From Acinetobacter sp. ANC 3781 (GTDB lineage Bacteria; Pseudomonadota; Gammaproteobacteria; Pseudomonadales; Moraxellaceae): 64,000 nt of DNA. Each line of letters opens with the position of its first letter. The first letter of the stretch is position 1. A program made the translations under genes and the position numbers. Below the pieces are notes generated by a model. It ran no database searches, was not told the DNA's origin, and saw only the letters and a list, made by a program, of their open reading frames with translations. The stretch lies in the NCBI RefSeq assembly GCF_004331285.1, contig NZ_SJOH01000009.1, positions 79,415-143,414 on the forward strand, read 5' to 3'. This document shows positions 8,649 through 17,895 of the stretch, in pieces.

Positions 8649-9638
8649 ATGACTCAATCTGCCTTAAACCAATTAAAAAGCTTAACTACCCTTGTTGCCG
8701 ATAGTAGTGACCTTTCCGCTATTGAAAAATTCCGTCCACTGGATGCAACCACCAATCCTTCTCTGATTACAGCGGCTGCAAATCAGCCTGAAAACAAGCA
8801 ATTAATTGAAGATGCATTTGAACAAGCAAGATCTGAGGGTTATAACGGTGATCTTTTAGTTGAACGTACGATTGATATACTTACGGTCAAGTTTGGAGTT
8901 GAAATTCTTAAGCTGATTGAAGGTCGTGTCTCGACTGAGGTTGATGCGTCTTTGTCTTATGACACCGATGAAACTGTCGCTAAAGCCAAAGAACTACTTG
9001 CACTCTATAAAGCCTATGGCATTGACCAAAATCGTATCTTGATTAAAATTGCTTCGACTTGGGAAGGCATTCAGGCGGCTAAAATTTTAGAAGCCGAAGG
9101 CATTCACTGTAACCTGACTTTATTATTTGGTTTACATCAAGCCCAAGCCTGTGCAGAAGCCAATGTAACGCTGATTTCACCTTTTGTCGGTCGTATTTTA
9201 GACTGGTACAAGAAAGCTGAAAATGTAGATCATTACCCTATTGATAAAGATCCGGGTGTACTTTCAGTAAAGCAGATTTACCATTTCTACAAACAACACT
9301 GTATTAAAACTGAAATTATGGGCGCAAGCTTCCGAAGTGTTGATCAAGTTCTCGGATTAGCCGGTTGTGACCTGCTTACGGTTTCGCCCAATCTTTTGGC
9401 AGAACTTGAACAGGATCAGCGTGAAGTTGTTGCCCAGCTTTCAAACAATCATGCACAAGCCCATTGTCAGCGTATTGTTACGGCTTTAACCAAAGATACC
9501 TTCAAGCAACAACTTGAACATGACTTGATGTCTTCGCAGCTTTTACAGAGTGGAATTGACGGCTTTATTAAAGCGCGTGATCAATTAAGTACATTACTTC
9601 GCCAATCTTTTGGCTTAGATGCTGAAATACAAGCTTAA
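8649..9638 (+). CDS. tal: Transaldolase
   Basis: A 329-residue class I transaldolase of the TalB type. It shows DATTNPSLI near residue 32, RILIKIASTWEG with the Schiff-base lysine around residue 133, and CNLTLLFGLHQAQACAEA. It moves a dihydroxyacetone unit between sugar phosphates in the non-oxidative pentose phosphate pathway, in the cytoplasm. Many Acinetobacter lack parts of glycolysis, which makes this pathway important for pentose and aromatic precursors (general knowledge). Only a weak AAGAA precedes the ATG. A good terminator follows. Confidence 0.93.
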   Translation: MTQSALNQLKSLTTLVADSSDLSAIEKFRPLDATTNPSLITAAANQPENKQLIEDAFEQARSEGYNGDLLVERTIDILTVKFGVEILKLIEGRVSTEVDASLSYDTDETVAKAKELLALYKAYGIDQNRILIKIASTWEGIQAAKILEAEGIHCNLTLLFGLHQAQACAEANVTLISPFVGRILDWYKKAENVDHYPIDKDPGVLSVKQIYHFYKQHCIKTEIMGASFRSVDQVLGLAGCDLLTVSPNLLAELEQDQREVVAQLSNNHAQAHCQRIVTALTKDTFKQQLEHDLMSSQLLQSGIDGFIKARDQLSTLLRQSFGLDAEIQA

Positions 9639-9658
9639 AATACGAATATTGCATCATT

Positions 9659-9697
9659 AAAAAGCCGATTTTGTTATAGTGAACAAGTCGGCTTTTT
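9659..9697 (+). terminator. Terminator after transaldolase
   Basis: A perfect 10-bp stem AAAAAGCCGA...TCGGCTTTTT with a 19-base loop lies 20 bases after the tal stop. Confidence 0.85.
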
Positions 9698-9720
9698 GAT
9701 TGATTAAGAGTATATTTATT

Positions 9721-10371
9721 GTGTTCGGCATAACCGATCTTCCTACCTATATTATTGGTACAACCTTAATTGTGCTGTTGCCGGGACCCAATTCTTTATA
9801 CGTGATGTCTATTGCTTCACGTTTTGGCATTAAAGCCGGTTATAAAAGTGCATTCGGTGTTTATACCGGTGATATTGTTTTAATTTTACTCACCGCACTT
9901 GGGGCAGCTTCATTACTGCATGCTTTCCCGTGGTTATTTATCTTACTGAAAATTATTGGTGCATTTTATCTCAGCTATTTGGGCATCAAATTGCTGATAG
10001 CAGCCTATCACACCTGGAATACCGTTCACTCACAGAAAGAAATTGCAGTCGCTGAAAAAAACATTGAGCAATTGCAGCCATTTAAAACTGCACTCACCAT
10101 TAGTATTTTAAATCCTAAAGCGATTCTATTTTATTTGTCCTTCTTTGTTCAGTTTGTAGATCCTGCTTATCCATACCCTGCAATTACATTTACTGCACTT
10201 GCGGTCGTATTACAGATCATTAGTATGAGTTATTTAACTGTGCTGATATTTTCAGGTGCAAAACTCGCCATCTATTTTACTCAGCGTTATAAAGTGACCG
10301 CATCATGTGTAGCGGCTGTGGGAATTTTATTTTGCGGTTTCGGGCTTAAGCTTGCAACAACGACTTTATAA
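9721..10371 (+). CDS. leuE: LysE/RhtB-family amino-acid exporter (LeuE-like)
   Basis: A 216-residue inner-membrane protein with six predicted helices, of the LysE/RhtB family. The typical opening is present (LIVLLPGPNSLYVMSI...), with LGIKLL and LNPKAILFYLSFF further on. The GTG at 9721 (MFGITDLPTY) is preferred because the TTG at 9700 almost touches the tal terminator and the GTG gives the usual family N-terminus. These proteins export amino acids such as leucine or homoserine; the substrate here is not certain, so the symbol is tentative. It is monocistronic. Confidence 0.75.
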   Translation: MFGITDLPTYIIGTTLIVLLPGPNSLYVMSIASRFGIKAGYKSAFGVYTGDIVLILLTALGAASLLHAFPWLFILLKIIGAFYLSYLGIKLLIAAYHTWNTVHSQKEIAVAEKNIEQLQPFKTALTISILNPKAILFYLSFFVQFVDPAYPYPAITFTALAVVLQIISMSYLTVLIFSGAKLAIYFTQRYKVTASCVAAVGILFCGFGLKLATTTL

Positions 10372-10447
10372 ATTTCGATTGCTGTTAAATAATTAAACCT
10401 GTAACAATGCTATTTATTATTTCAATTATGCCTTTGCGCTTAAAAAT

Positions 10448-10475
10448 GAAAGGCGTATGATTATTACGCTTTTCA
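10448..10475 (+). terminator. Possible hairpin between leuE-like gene and benE
   Basis: GAAAGGCGTA pairs with TACGCTTTTC around a short loop, 30 bases before the benE start. It could be a weak terminator or a leader hairpin; there is no strong T tract. Confidence 0.35.
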
Positions 10476-10505
10476 ACCATTAAAAATGATCATTGCAAAG
10501 GATTT

Positions 10506-11687
10506 ATGCAAAAATTTCTTCAAGACTTTTCTATTCCTGCTGTATTTGCAGGTTTCATTACCTTTCTGATTGGTATCAGTGTTTCTGCAGTTTTAGTGAT
10601 TCAAGCTGCGCAAATAATAGGTGCGACACCAGAACAGATCACCTCCTGGTTTTGGGCACTAGGCTTAGGAATTGGAATATCGGGTTTAATTTTATCGTGG
10701 AAGTTTAAATATCCTGTTGCGACCTCCTGGTCTACTGCAGGACTTGCACTCATTTTAGCAACAGGTAGTGGCTACAGCTTATATGAAGCGATTGGTGCAT
10801 TTTTTATCTGCGGGCTACTCACCGCAATTTTAGGCTTTTTAGGTATCTTTCAAAAAGTTTTATCTTATATTCCGCAAAGCCTAACCAGTGCCATGCTTGC
10901 GGGGGTATTGCTCAAATTTGGCATTGCACTTTTTGCAAGCATGCAAAATGATTGGGGCTTTATTCTTTCACTTTTGGCCGTTTACATTCTATCTAAACGA
11001 CTGTCACCACGTTATAGCATCGTGATTACGGTCATTGCCGGGTTAATCCTTTGTCCCCTGTTTATGCAGTTTCATACCCCAGTTTTACAATGGAGCCTCG
11101 CCAAACCTGTATGGATGATGCCTGAATTCACCTGGTCAGCTCTTTTTGGGTTAGCTCTGCCTTTATTTGTGATTAACATGGCATCTCAATATTTGCCGGG
11201 AATTGCCATGATCAAAAGCTATGGCTACCAACCGCATGTCAACCAGCTTATTGGCTGGACCGGGATCGCTCAAACACTGTTTGCGCCTTTTGGTTGCTAT
11301 AGTGTCAATATTGCTGCCATTAGTGCTGCAGTCAGTTTAGATGATCAAGTGCATCCAGATCCTCAGAAACGCTATATTGCAGGAATAAGCTGTGGCTTTT
11401 TTTATATTGTGATGGGTATTTTTGCGGCAACACTGACTAGCTTACTTATGTCATTTCCACACATTTTTATTGTGGCTCTTGCGGGAATTGCTTTATTTGG
11501 CACTATCAGTCACAACATTGCCATTGCCTTTCAAGATGTTAGTGAACGAGAGGCTGCTTTAATGACCTTCTTATTCAGTGCTTCAGGAATACAGTTCTTC
11601 GGGATTGGTTCCGCGTTCTGGGGATTACTATTTGGTTTTGCAGTGTCAATCATATTGAAGTTTAGGGCACAGCCTTCATCCAAATAA
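10506..11687 (+). CDS. benE: BenE-family benzoate/aromatic transporter
   Basis: A 393-residue polytopic membrane protein with about 11-12 helices. The opening (FSIPAVFAGFITFLIG) and the segments PVATSWSTAGLAL, ASQYLPGIAMIKSYGY and FGCYSVNIAAISAA are typical of the BenE benzoate:H+ symporter family. AAGGA lies 5 bases before the ATG. No benzoate catabolic genes are adjacent, so this may be a paralogue for another aromatic or nucleobase-like acid. It is transcribed alone and ends at a strong terminator. Confidence 0.82.
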   Translation: MQKFLQDFSIPAVFAGFITFLIGISVSAVLVIQAAQIIGATPEQITSWFWALGLGIGISGLILSWKFKYPVATSWSTAGLALILATGSGYSLYEAIGAFFICGLLTAILGFLGIFQKVLSYIPQSLTSAMLAGVLLKFGIALFASMQNDWGFILSLLAVYILSKRLSPRYSIVITVIAGLILCPLFMQFHTPVLQWSLAKPVWMMPEFTWSALFGLALPLFVINMASQYLPGIAMIKSYGYQPHVNQLIGWTGIAQTLFAPFGCYSVNIAAISAAVSLDDQVHPDPQKRYIAGISCGFFYIVMGIFAATLTSLLMSFPHIFIVALAGIALFGTISHNIAIAFQDVSEREAALMTFLFSASGIQFFGIGSAFWGLLFGFAVSIILKFRAQPSSK

Positions 11688-11701
11688 CTTAGGTTTTTAC
11701 G

Positions 11702-11729
11702 ACTTATATCCCTAAATTGGGATATAAGT
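11702..11729 (+). terminator. Terminator after benE
   Basis: A perfect 11-bp stem ACTTATATCCC...GGGATATAAGT is followed by TATTTTATC, 15 bases after the stop. Confidence 0.75.
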
Positions 11730-11828
11730 TATTTTATCTACTGGTATTTTTCCTACAAATTTCAGTATTTAATCGCCTGATCACTTTTTAAATAAAGTCA
11801 TTTTTTTAAATGAAGTCATTTTTTAAAA

Positions 11829-12173
11829 TTAATGTCCTACTGATTTAGAAAAGACATTCATCACGATTACACCACCGACAATCATGGCTATTCCAATCAC
11901 AGCAGGCCCATCCAGACTTTGCCGGAATATGAAAAAACCAATTAAAGCGGTCAAAATAATACCGACTCCTCCCCATATAGCATAAGCAATGCCTAAAGGA
12001 ATAGTTTTAATCACCTGAGACAATAAATAAAATGAAACGACATAAAAGATAAAAACTAAAAGGCTTGGACCCAATTTAGTAAAACCTTCAGATTTCACCA
12101 AAAAAGTTGAGCCTGTCACTTCTGAAATAATTGCTAAGGCAAGTAAAGCATAGGCAATAAAAACAGGATTCAT
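11829..12173 (-). CDS. abeS: Small multidrug resistance efflux pump, AbeS-like
   Basis: A 114-residue, four-helix SMR protein. The essential membrane Glu is in ALAIISEVTGSTFL (residue 18), and the family signatures IPLGIAYAIWGGVGI and the closing helix are present. AGGAGG sits 5 bases ahead of the ATG. SMR pumps export quaternary ammonium compounds and dyes by proton antiport as dimers; AbeS is the A. baumannii member (established knowledge). It is four residues longer than many members at the C-terminus (SKSVGH). It is transcribed alone. Confidence 0.88.
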   Translation of the reverse strand: MNPVFIAYALLALAIISEVTGSTFLVKSEGFTKLGPSLLVFIFYVVSFYLLSQVIKTIPLGIAYAIWGGVGIILTALIGFFIFRQSLDGPAVIGIAMIVGGVIVMNVFSKSVGH

Positions 12174-12254
12174 ATCCGCCTCCTAAAAATATACTCATCA
12201 AAAGAGTAGCTCATGTATTTTAATAAAATTTTTCAAATAAAATAACAGTAAGTC

Positions 12255-13262
12255 TTATTTAAAAACTGAAGGACTATATTTTTGAATAAATTGAATAGTC
12301 TGTTGAAATGTCTGCTGACTGGCTTTTTTACTCATTATGAATTGATATTCATGTACTAAGAATTCTTTGGAGTTTGGATAAAATACTTCGGTAACAGGTA
12401 TGTTCTGATTCATTAAAGCTTTTACAAAGGGTACAGATTGTGTGTCGGTTAAAAAGTCTTTATTCCCGCCACTAATCAATACGGGTGGATAATTCGCTGT
12501 TAAATATTGAATTGGAGATATACCTTTTAAAAATTCTGCATCATCTTTTTTATTGCCTGTATAGGCTTGAACCAGGTTAAATACGCCCCACTCGATTAAT
12601 TTCAATTCATCTGGTGCAGTATTAATAAAAGCATTCATATCATAAATACCGCAATGTAAAATCAGGCCTTTAATCTGGGCACGTTTAATCAATGGCGTAA
12701 TATTAGACTGCCGCGCAAAATCTGGATGACTGATTAAAGCTGCATAATGACTGACTAAATTCGCACCTGCGGAATCCCCTGCCAAATATAATTGATTGGC
12801 ATTAATATGATATTCCTGCGCATGCTCGGTTATGAATTTTAAAGCCTGATTAATTTGTAGCAGCTGATTTGGATAAATCACTTGGGGGGCAAATTGATAT
12901 TGCACTGAAACCACGTTATAGCCTTGATGAGCCAGAAGTTTAAAGTAACCTCGCGCGTGTTCTTTAGAACCTGAAATCCATCCACCCCCATGAATCCAAA
13001 CTACGGTTGGGCGTGGCTGCAGTTGCATTACATTTTTGGGCTGATACACATCTAAAGTTAATGAGGGTTGCTGCATATACATTATATTTTTCTGCACCAA
13101 AATCTCTTGTGGTGCATATTTATCGATCATTTTTTTTTGCAAAGTAGTGGAAGCATTAAAAACACTCGCAATCACCTTGGTATTACTTTGTATATTCTGA
13201 CAACCACTACTGTGTAGAGCAGCAATTAAACACAGACTTAAACCGAAAAATTTTGAATCCAC
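12255..13262 (-). CDS. Alpha/beta hydrolase (esterase/lipase), probable lipoprotein
   Basis: A 335-residue alpha/beta hydrolase of the hormone-sensitive lipase/carboxylesterase type. The oxyanion motif HGGGW lies at residues about 90-94 and the nucleophile elbow is GDSAGAN (Ser around residue 164). A late Asp (NKDFLTD) and His (LVHEYQF) complete the triad. The N-terminus (FFGLSLCLIAALHSSGC) is a hydrophobic signal ending in a weak lipobox, so export and lipidation are likely but not certain. The start codon is GTG. The substrate is probably a short-chain ester. Confidence 0.78.
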   Translation of the reverse strand: MDSKFFGLSLCLIAALHSSGCQNIQSNTKVIASVFNASTTLQKKMIDKYAPQEILVQKNIMYMQQPSLTLDVYQPKNVMQLQPRPTVVWIHGGGWISGSKEHARGYFKLLAHQGYNVVSVQYQFAPQVIYPNQLLQINQALKFITEHAQEYHINANQLYLAGDSAGANLVSHYAALISHPDFARQSNITPLIKRAQIKGLILHCGIYDMNAFINTAPDELKLIEWGVFNLVQAYTGNKKDDAEFLKGISPIQYLTANYPPVLISGGNKDFLTDTQSVPFVKALMNQNIPVTEVFYPNSKEFLVHEYQFIMSKKASQQTFQQTIQFIQKYSPSVFK

Positions 13263-13492
13263 AGGCTTCCCTTATTAAACTTATTTCGCCTGCAATTCGT
13301 TGGAGACGGTAATATATTTGGGCTTTTTAATATCTGTTTAAATATTTAGAAATGTTTATGCAAATGTTGAGTTTCCTGCTCAGATTTAAATGCAAAACAG
13401 AACACACTTATATCTATGATATTTAAATAATTTAATGATTTTTAAATCATTTTTCACAGACTAAATTGATCATTTAAAGACAATGTGCTATC

Positions 13493-13498
13493 TATAAT
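13493..13498 (+). promoter_or_regulatory. Candidate -10 box of the first universal stress gene
   Basis: TATAAT, 36 bases before the start at 13535. No -35 of normal spacing is evident (TTGATC lies 21 bases upstream), so an activator or alternative holoenzyme may be needed. Confidence 0.35.
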
Positions 13499-13534
13499 TA
13501 ATAGCTACATAATAAACTTACAGGAACAAGTCTT

Positions 13535-13978
13535 ATGTCTTACCAAAATATTTTAGTCCCAGTTGACGGTTCCACTATCTCATTGTCTGCAGTGCAGAAA
13601 GCAGCTCAGATTGCCCAAGCTTTTGGCGGTCAATTAACATTAATCAGTTTAGTTACTGAAGACCCGTTTTCTGAAGCAGACTTTTACTATCCATCTCCCA
13701 TTATGAAAGAATATTTCGTACAAGCCTATGCCAATGCTGAAAAGTCATTGAAACAAGCTCAAGCCATTGCCAGCGAAAATGGGATTACTGCCAACGTTCA
13801 GGTCGTTAAAGGCAATGTCTCTGAAGAAGGAATTATTGAAACTGCAGAAAAATTAAAAATTGATTTGATTGTTATGGGTTCACATGGCCGTAAAGGTTTT
13901 CAAAAGTTCTTGCTGGGGAGCTTTGCTCAAGACGTTTTAAAAGGAACAAAACTTCCTGTTTTAATTGTTAAAGAATAA
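13535..13978 (+). CDS. Universal stress protein, first copy
   Basis: A 147-residue single UspA domain. It opens with the usual LVPVDGS beta strand and ends with the ATP-binding type motif GSHGRKGFQKFLLGSFAQDVL (G-2x-G-9x-G-S/T like), indicating the ATP-binding subgroup. It is paired with a second Usp gene at 14110; the two share the same length and organisation (DPF...DFY, YF.QA, GSHGR.GF.K), consistent with an old duplication. An AGGA ribosome site lies upstream. The role is stress survival; the exact partner is unknown. Confidence 0.88.
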   Translation: MSYQNILVPVDGSTISLSAVQKAAQIAQAFGGQLTLISLVTEDPFSEADFYYPSPIMKEYFVQAYANAEKSLKQAQAIASENGITANVQVVKGNVSEEGIIETAEKLKIDLIVMGSHGRKGFQKFLLGSFAQDVLKGTKLPVLIVKE

Positions 13979-13988
13979 CTATTGATCA

Positions 13989-14019
13989 ATAAACCCTGCA
14001 GTTGACGTAGGGTTTATTT
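13989..14019 (+). terminator. Terminator between the two usp genes
   Basis: The perfect 9-bp stem ATAAACCCT...AGGGTTTAT is followed by TTGG. The T tract is short, so read-through into the second usp gene is possible. Confidence 0.6.
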
Positions 14020-14109
14020 GGCTATTTAAATGCGCCTCTAATTTATCATAATGATTGACGGTCACAATTAAAAAATTTCCAAATCAGCTATATTCATAAG
14101 GATAATTTC

Positions 14110-14553
14110 ATGACTTATAAACATATTTTAGTTCCAGTAGATGAATCTCCTATTTCTTATGCAGCGGTTGAACAAGCATTATCTTTAGCCCAAGCACTTC
14201 ATTGCCAAGTCACGATTACCAGTGTGATTGCTGTAGATCCATTTGTCGGTGTGGACTTTTATAAAGTCGCACCTGCGATTACAGATTACTTTATACAGGC
14301 TGAAAAAAATGCGCAGTTGCGCTTGGCTGAGATCAAGCAATCTTTTATTCGAGATAGCATTGATGTAGATACTAAAATTATTCGCGGTGTCTCGCCTGCT
14401 GAAGGAATTATTCATGTGGCTGATGAAGTCGGCGCGGATTTAATTATTATGGGTTCGCATGGTCGTACAGGATTCAAAAAATTAGTGCTGGGAAGTGTGG
14501 CGCAAGCAGTATTAACCCAATCGCCTATTCCGGTGCTGATTATAAAAGTTTAA
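14110..14553 (+). CDS. Universal stress protein, second copy
   Basis: A 147-residue UspA-domain protein like its upstream neighbour: ILVPVDESPIS at the start and IIMGSHGRTGFKKLVLGSVAQAVL at the end, the nucleotide-binding motif. AAGGA lies 7 bases ahead of the ATG. It has its own 131-base upstream gap and strong terminator, so it can be expressed independently of the first copy. Confidence 0.88.
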   Translation: MTYKHILVPVDESPISYAAVEQALSLAQALHCQVTITSVIAVDPFVGVDFYKVAPAITDYFIQAEKNAQLRLAEIKQSFIRDSIDVDTKIIRGVSPAEGIIHVADEVGADLIIMGSHGRTGFKKLVLGSVAQAVLTQSPIPVLIIKV

Positions 14554-14558
14554 CCATA

Positions 14559-14586
14559 AAAAAGTCCCTAGATTTAGGGACTTTTT
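14559..14586 (+). terminator. Terminator after the second usp gene
   Basis: A perfect 12-bp stem AAAAAGTCCCTA-gatt-TAGGGACTTTTT lies 6 bases after the stop. Confidence 0.9.
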
Positions 14587-14775
14587 AGCCAAAAGTTAAA
14601 GTAAATATTGTTTTAATCATAGTCTTGCCTTATTCATTTTATAGTACGTGTTTCACTATAAAATAATAGATTCCCTTCTAATGCTCAGTAAGCCTTTATT
14701 TAGCTTTTTATTTCTAAACCTACCGAAAAAATTCTTAATCCTTTTACACCACTACTTAAATAATGGATAAAGAAT

Positions 14776-14988
14776 TTATTTGGAAATGTGTTGATGCAAG
14801 GTTTGTAAATAAATTTCGGCCTCAATTTTGCTGTCAAAAATTTTTTGATAGGTTCCCATTGCCTGAATATTATTCGGTGTATATTCAATTACCACAACAA
14901 AATGTCCATCACTGGTACTTTTTGAAACTCGAATAGCAATAATATGTTGGGAGTTTAAATAAAAACCATCTTCAATTTTAACTAACAA
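14776..14988 (-). CDS. Small hypothetical protein
   Basis: A 70-residue protein of unknown function. It reads as a compact alpha/beta domain (IIAIRVSKS, HFVVVIEYTPN, FDSKIEAEIYLQTLHQHI). No signal peptide or membrane segment is seen. The start is most likely the TTG at 14988, because GGAG lies 7 bases upstream; a TTG at 14994 is too close to that site. The regular strand-helix pattern supports a real gene, though no family is recognised. Confidence 0.55.
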   Translation of the reverse strand: MLVKIEDGFYLNSQHIIAIRVSKSTSDGHFVVVIEYTPNNIQAMGTYQKIFDSKIEAEIYLQTLHQHISK

Positions 14989-15050
14989 AATCAATCTCCA
15001 GTCTACTTAATAGAATGATAGGCTTAATCTAATGGCAATCTGCCTAAATA

Positions 15051-15096
15051 ATTAAAGCTCATCTTGAGATGAGCTTTAATAGCGTCATTTTACGCT
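15051..15096. repeat. 30-bp perfect palindrome plus second hairpin
   Basis: Positions 15051-15080 form a 14-bp inverted repeat (arms ATTAAAGCTCATCT) around a 2-base centre, immediately followed by AGCGT-cattttACGCT at 15081-15096. It sits between the small hypothetical gene and the pepN terminator. There is no T tract, so it is not a standard terminator. Confidence 0.7.
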
Positions 15097-15226
15097 ATAA
15101 ATGTGATTTAATCGACACTTTAAAAATAATCGTTTCATAAAGAATATGTCTGATTCCTTTATCTTTGTAATTCAGTGATTCTAAATGCCTGATCATTTAT
15201 TCTGCCGTGAAACCACATTCTAAAAT

Positions 15227-15266
15227 AAAAAGCCTTTTCTCGGCTCTAATCAAGAAAAGGCTTTTT
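15227..15266 (-). terminator. Terminator of pepN
   Basis: The 14-bp stem AAAAAGCCTTTTCT...AGAAAAGGCTTTTT gives T tracts on both strands, 22 bases beyond the pepN stop. Confidence 0.88.
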
Positions 15267-15288
15267 CAGTTATTCAATAATATGAGGG

Positions 15289-17895
15289 TTATATACTCAA
15301 CATACTATTTAAAGTTTCTACTACATTTTTCGATTTCACTTGGGGTTTTAAAGCTTCCAGTGCAGCTTTGACTTCTGTACGTTGTGGTTCTGCCAAGGTG
15401 TACCAGCGAGAAAGTACTTGTAGTAAACGTGAACCGACAATCGGGTTTTTCTCATCCAGATATTTAGCCAGATCAATATAGTGCTGAACACCAAAACTCC
15501 AAGTATTGACTGGGTTGGCATTCAAACCCCCACTCACTGAACGGATACGGTTTGGTGTACCCAAATCATAATCCGGATGAGAGGTTAAATACTTGATGGT
15601 TTCCGCAGTTGCTTTCGGATGTGCTGCTTGAACCATAAACCATTGATCTAAAGACAAGGCTTCATCCTCAAAGCGGTTATAGAAGTCTGCCAACACTTCT
15701 TGAGCCTGTGGTGCATCATTCCAAACCAAGACTTTAAGCGCACCCAAACGTTCAGACATGTTGCCTGTATGATACTGCTCATAAGCCAGATCGAAGGCAG
15801 AGACATCACCTTGACGTGCAATCATACTCAGCATGATGTTTCTGAGTGCACGAACTCCCATCGCTTGAGAGAATTCACTTTGATTATCTGGATCTAACTC
15901 CAAGTAAGTCTCTTTACAGAATCCACCCAATTCACGGGCCAAGGTGTCTAGCAAAGCATTACGCTGTTCCTGGATTTTAGCAGGACGATAATCAGCATCG
16001 ATACGGCTACCCAAATAACCTTCGGTCGGTACATCAAACAAACGTGAAGCCAACAGTGGATCTTTTTGAATGACCTCAGGCAAAGTATTTTTCATGGCTT
16101 GAATATAAATATCAGATTCATGGCCTTCCAGTAAAATACGTTCCAGTAAGGTTTGAGTGGCCTGCCACTGGTTAAAACCATTGGTTTCATATTGCATCAA
16201 GAAAGCTAGCTCTTGATCTGAATAGTTGAATTCAAGATTGACCGGAGCTGAGAAATTACGTAGCAATGAAACCACAGGTTTTGCGGTTACACCACTAAAC
16301 TCAATGGTTGCCTCGCTCTGATCAAATAAATACATGCCATCTTTCACGCCATTTTCAAATAGTGATTCAGATTGCAGCGTATATTGCTCACCTGTTTTTG
16401 CATCAAAAAGTGCCAAAGCCACTGGAATCGGCACAGCTTTCAGGTTTGGATATTTATGATGATCTTTTAACGATTGTTTGAAGCTTAAACGGTAGGTTTG
16501 TTTTGCAGAATCGTACTCGCCTTTGGCTTCCAGTTTAGGTGTGCCTGGTTGGTTGTACCAGATCAGGAATGCAGATAAATCTACACCAGAACCTGCAGTC
16601 AATGCTGAAACCCAATCTTCAACGGTCACAGCCTGACCGTCATGACGGCGGAAGTATTCGTCCGTGCCTTGACGGAATTTTTCTTTGCCAAGCAAAGTCG
16701 CCATCATGCGGTTAATTTCCGCACCTTTTTCGTACACAGTTGCTGTATAGAAGTTATTAATTTCGACAAAGTGGTCTGGACGTGGCGGATGCGATAACGG
16801 ACCTGAATCTTCAGGGAATTGGTGAGCTTTTAATACCGCTACATCATCAATACGTTGTACTGCAGCGGACTGTAAATCTTCCGAGAAAGACTGATCACGG
16901 AATACGGTTAAGCCTTCTTTTAAGCACAATTGAAACCAGTCACGGCAAGTAATCCGGTTGCCAGTCCAGTTATGGAAGTATTCATGCGCAATCACAGACT
17001 GTACCCGCATGATTGCAGCATCAGTGGTGAATTCTTCATCTGCCAGTACACATGAAGTATTGAAAATGTTTAAACCTTTATTTTCCATTGCACCCATGTT
17101 GAATGCGCTGGTTGCCACAATCATGTAGTTGTCCAGGTCATACGGACGACCATAATGCTCTTCATCCCATTGCATAGAATGTTTAAGCGCTTCCATTGCA
17201 ATGTGACATTTTGGAATATCTTTTTCGACAGCATAAATTTCAAGTGCGACGTTACGGCCTTCCGAAGTCACATAAGAATCTTTGAGTACCGCCAAATCAC
17301 CAATCACGCAGGCAAACAAATAGCTGGGTTTCTTGGTTGGGTCTTGCCAAATGGTATAGTGACGACCTTCGCCCGCTTCACCCGCTTCCATCAAATTACC
17401 ATTGGCTAAAAGTACCGGGAATTTTTTATCGGCTTCTACACGTGTGGTAAATACAGACAGGACATCCGGACGGTCTGGATAGAACGTGATTTTGCGGAAA
17501 CCTTCAGGTTCATTTTGGGTGACGAATAAATCATCGCCAGCTTGGTACAAACCTTCAAGTTGCGTGTTACTTTCAGGATGAATCACCACAGCAGTTTCAA
17601 GAATGACTTCATTGGGTGCATTGGTAATCACCAGCTGTTCAGCATCAAGTGTATACTCCGCTTCAGTCAGTGGCTTGCCGTTTAAAGTAATAGATTTTAA
17701 TTCCAGATCACGACCCAACAGTACCAAATCCCCTGCGGTCTGGCGCTTCATCACCAATGTTGCGTTGACATCGGTACGATCCGTATGAACCTGAATATCC
17801 AGATTGATTGAATCAACCAAAAAAGAGGGTTTTTGATAGTCTTTTAAATAAACAGTTTGGTCTGCTTCAACCACTGGGTTCGCCGCGATATTCAT
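15289..17895 (-). CDS. pepN: Aminopeptidase N
   Basis: An 868-residue M1 zinc metallopeptidase of the gluzincin type. It contains GAMENKGLN, the exopeptidase motif, and HEYFHNWTGNRITCRDW, the HExxH zinc site with the third ligand Glu in LKEGLT downstream. Length matches E. coli PepN (about 870). The start was moved to ATG 17895 (MNIAANPVVEADQ) because an AGGA lies 7 bases upstream; a longer form adds 23 residues without family support. It cleaves N-terminal residues from peptides in the cytoplasm and also helps recycle peptides. Confidence 0.96.
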   Translation of the reverse strand: MNIAANPVVEADQTVYLKDYQKPSFLVDSINLDIQVHTDRTDVNATLVMKRQTAGDLVLLGRDLELKSITLNGKPLTEAEYTLDAEQLVITNAPNEVILETAVVIHPESNTQLEGLYQAGDDLFVTQNEPEGFRKITFYPDRPDVLSVFTTRVEADKKFPVLLANGNLMEAGEAGEGRHYTIWQDPTKKPSYLFACVIGDLAVLKDSYVTSEGRNVALEIYAVEKDIPKCHIAMEALKHSMQWDEEHYGRPYDLDNYMIVATSAFNMGAMENKGLNIFNTSCVLADEEFTTDAAIMRVQSVIAHEYFHNWTGNRITCRDWFQLCLKEGLTVFRDQSFSEDLQSAAVQRIDDVAVLKAHQFPEDSGPLSHPPRPDHFVEINNFYTATVYEKGAEINRMMATLLGKEKFRQGTDEYFRRHDGQAVTVEDWVSALTAGSGVDLSAFLIWYNQPGTPKLEAKGEYDSAKQTYRLSFKQSLKDHHKYPNLKAVPIPVALALFDAKTGEQYTLQSESLFENGVKDGMYLFDQSEATIEFSGVTAKPVVSLLRNFSAPVNLEFNYSDQELAFLMQYETNGFNQWQATQTLLERILLEGHESDIYIQAMKNTLPEVIQKDPLLASRLFDVPTEGYLGSRIDADYRPAKIQEQRNALLDTLARELGGFCKETYLELDPDNQSEFSQAMGVRALRNIMLSMIARQGDVSAFDLAYEQYHTGNMSERLGALKVLVWNDAPQAQEVLADFYNRFEDEALSLDQWFMVQAAHPKATAETIKYLTSHPDYDLGTPNRIRSVSGGLNANPVNTWSFGVQHYIDLAKYLDEKNPIVGSRLLQVLSRWYTLAEPQRTEVKAALEALKPQVKSKNVVETLNSMLSI

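Noticed and set aside
9700..9720. TTG start for the LysE-type exporter
   Set aside because: It directly abuts the tal terminator; GTG 9721 fits the family better.
11760..11828. Direct repeat AAGTCATTTTTTTAAA before abeS end
   Set aside because: Two short imperfect copies in AT-rich DNA; too weak to call a repeat element or terminator.
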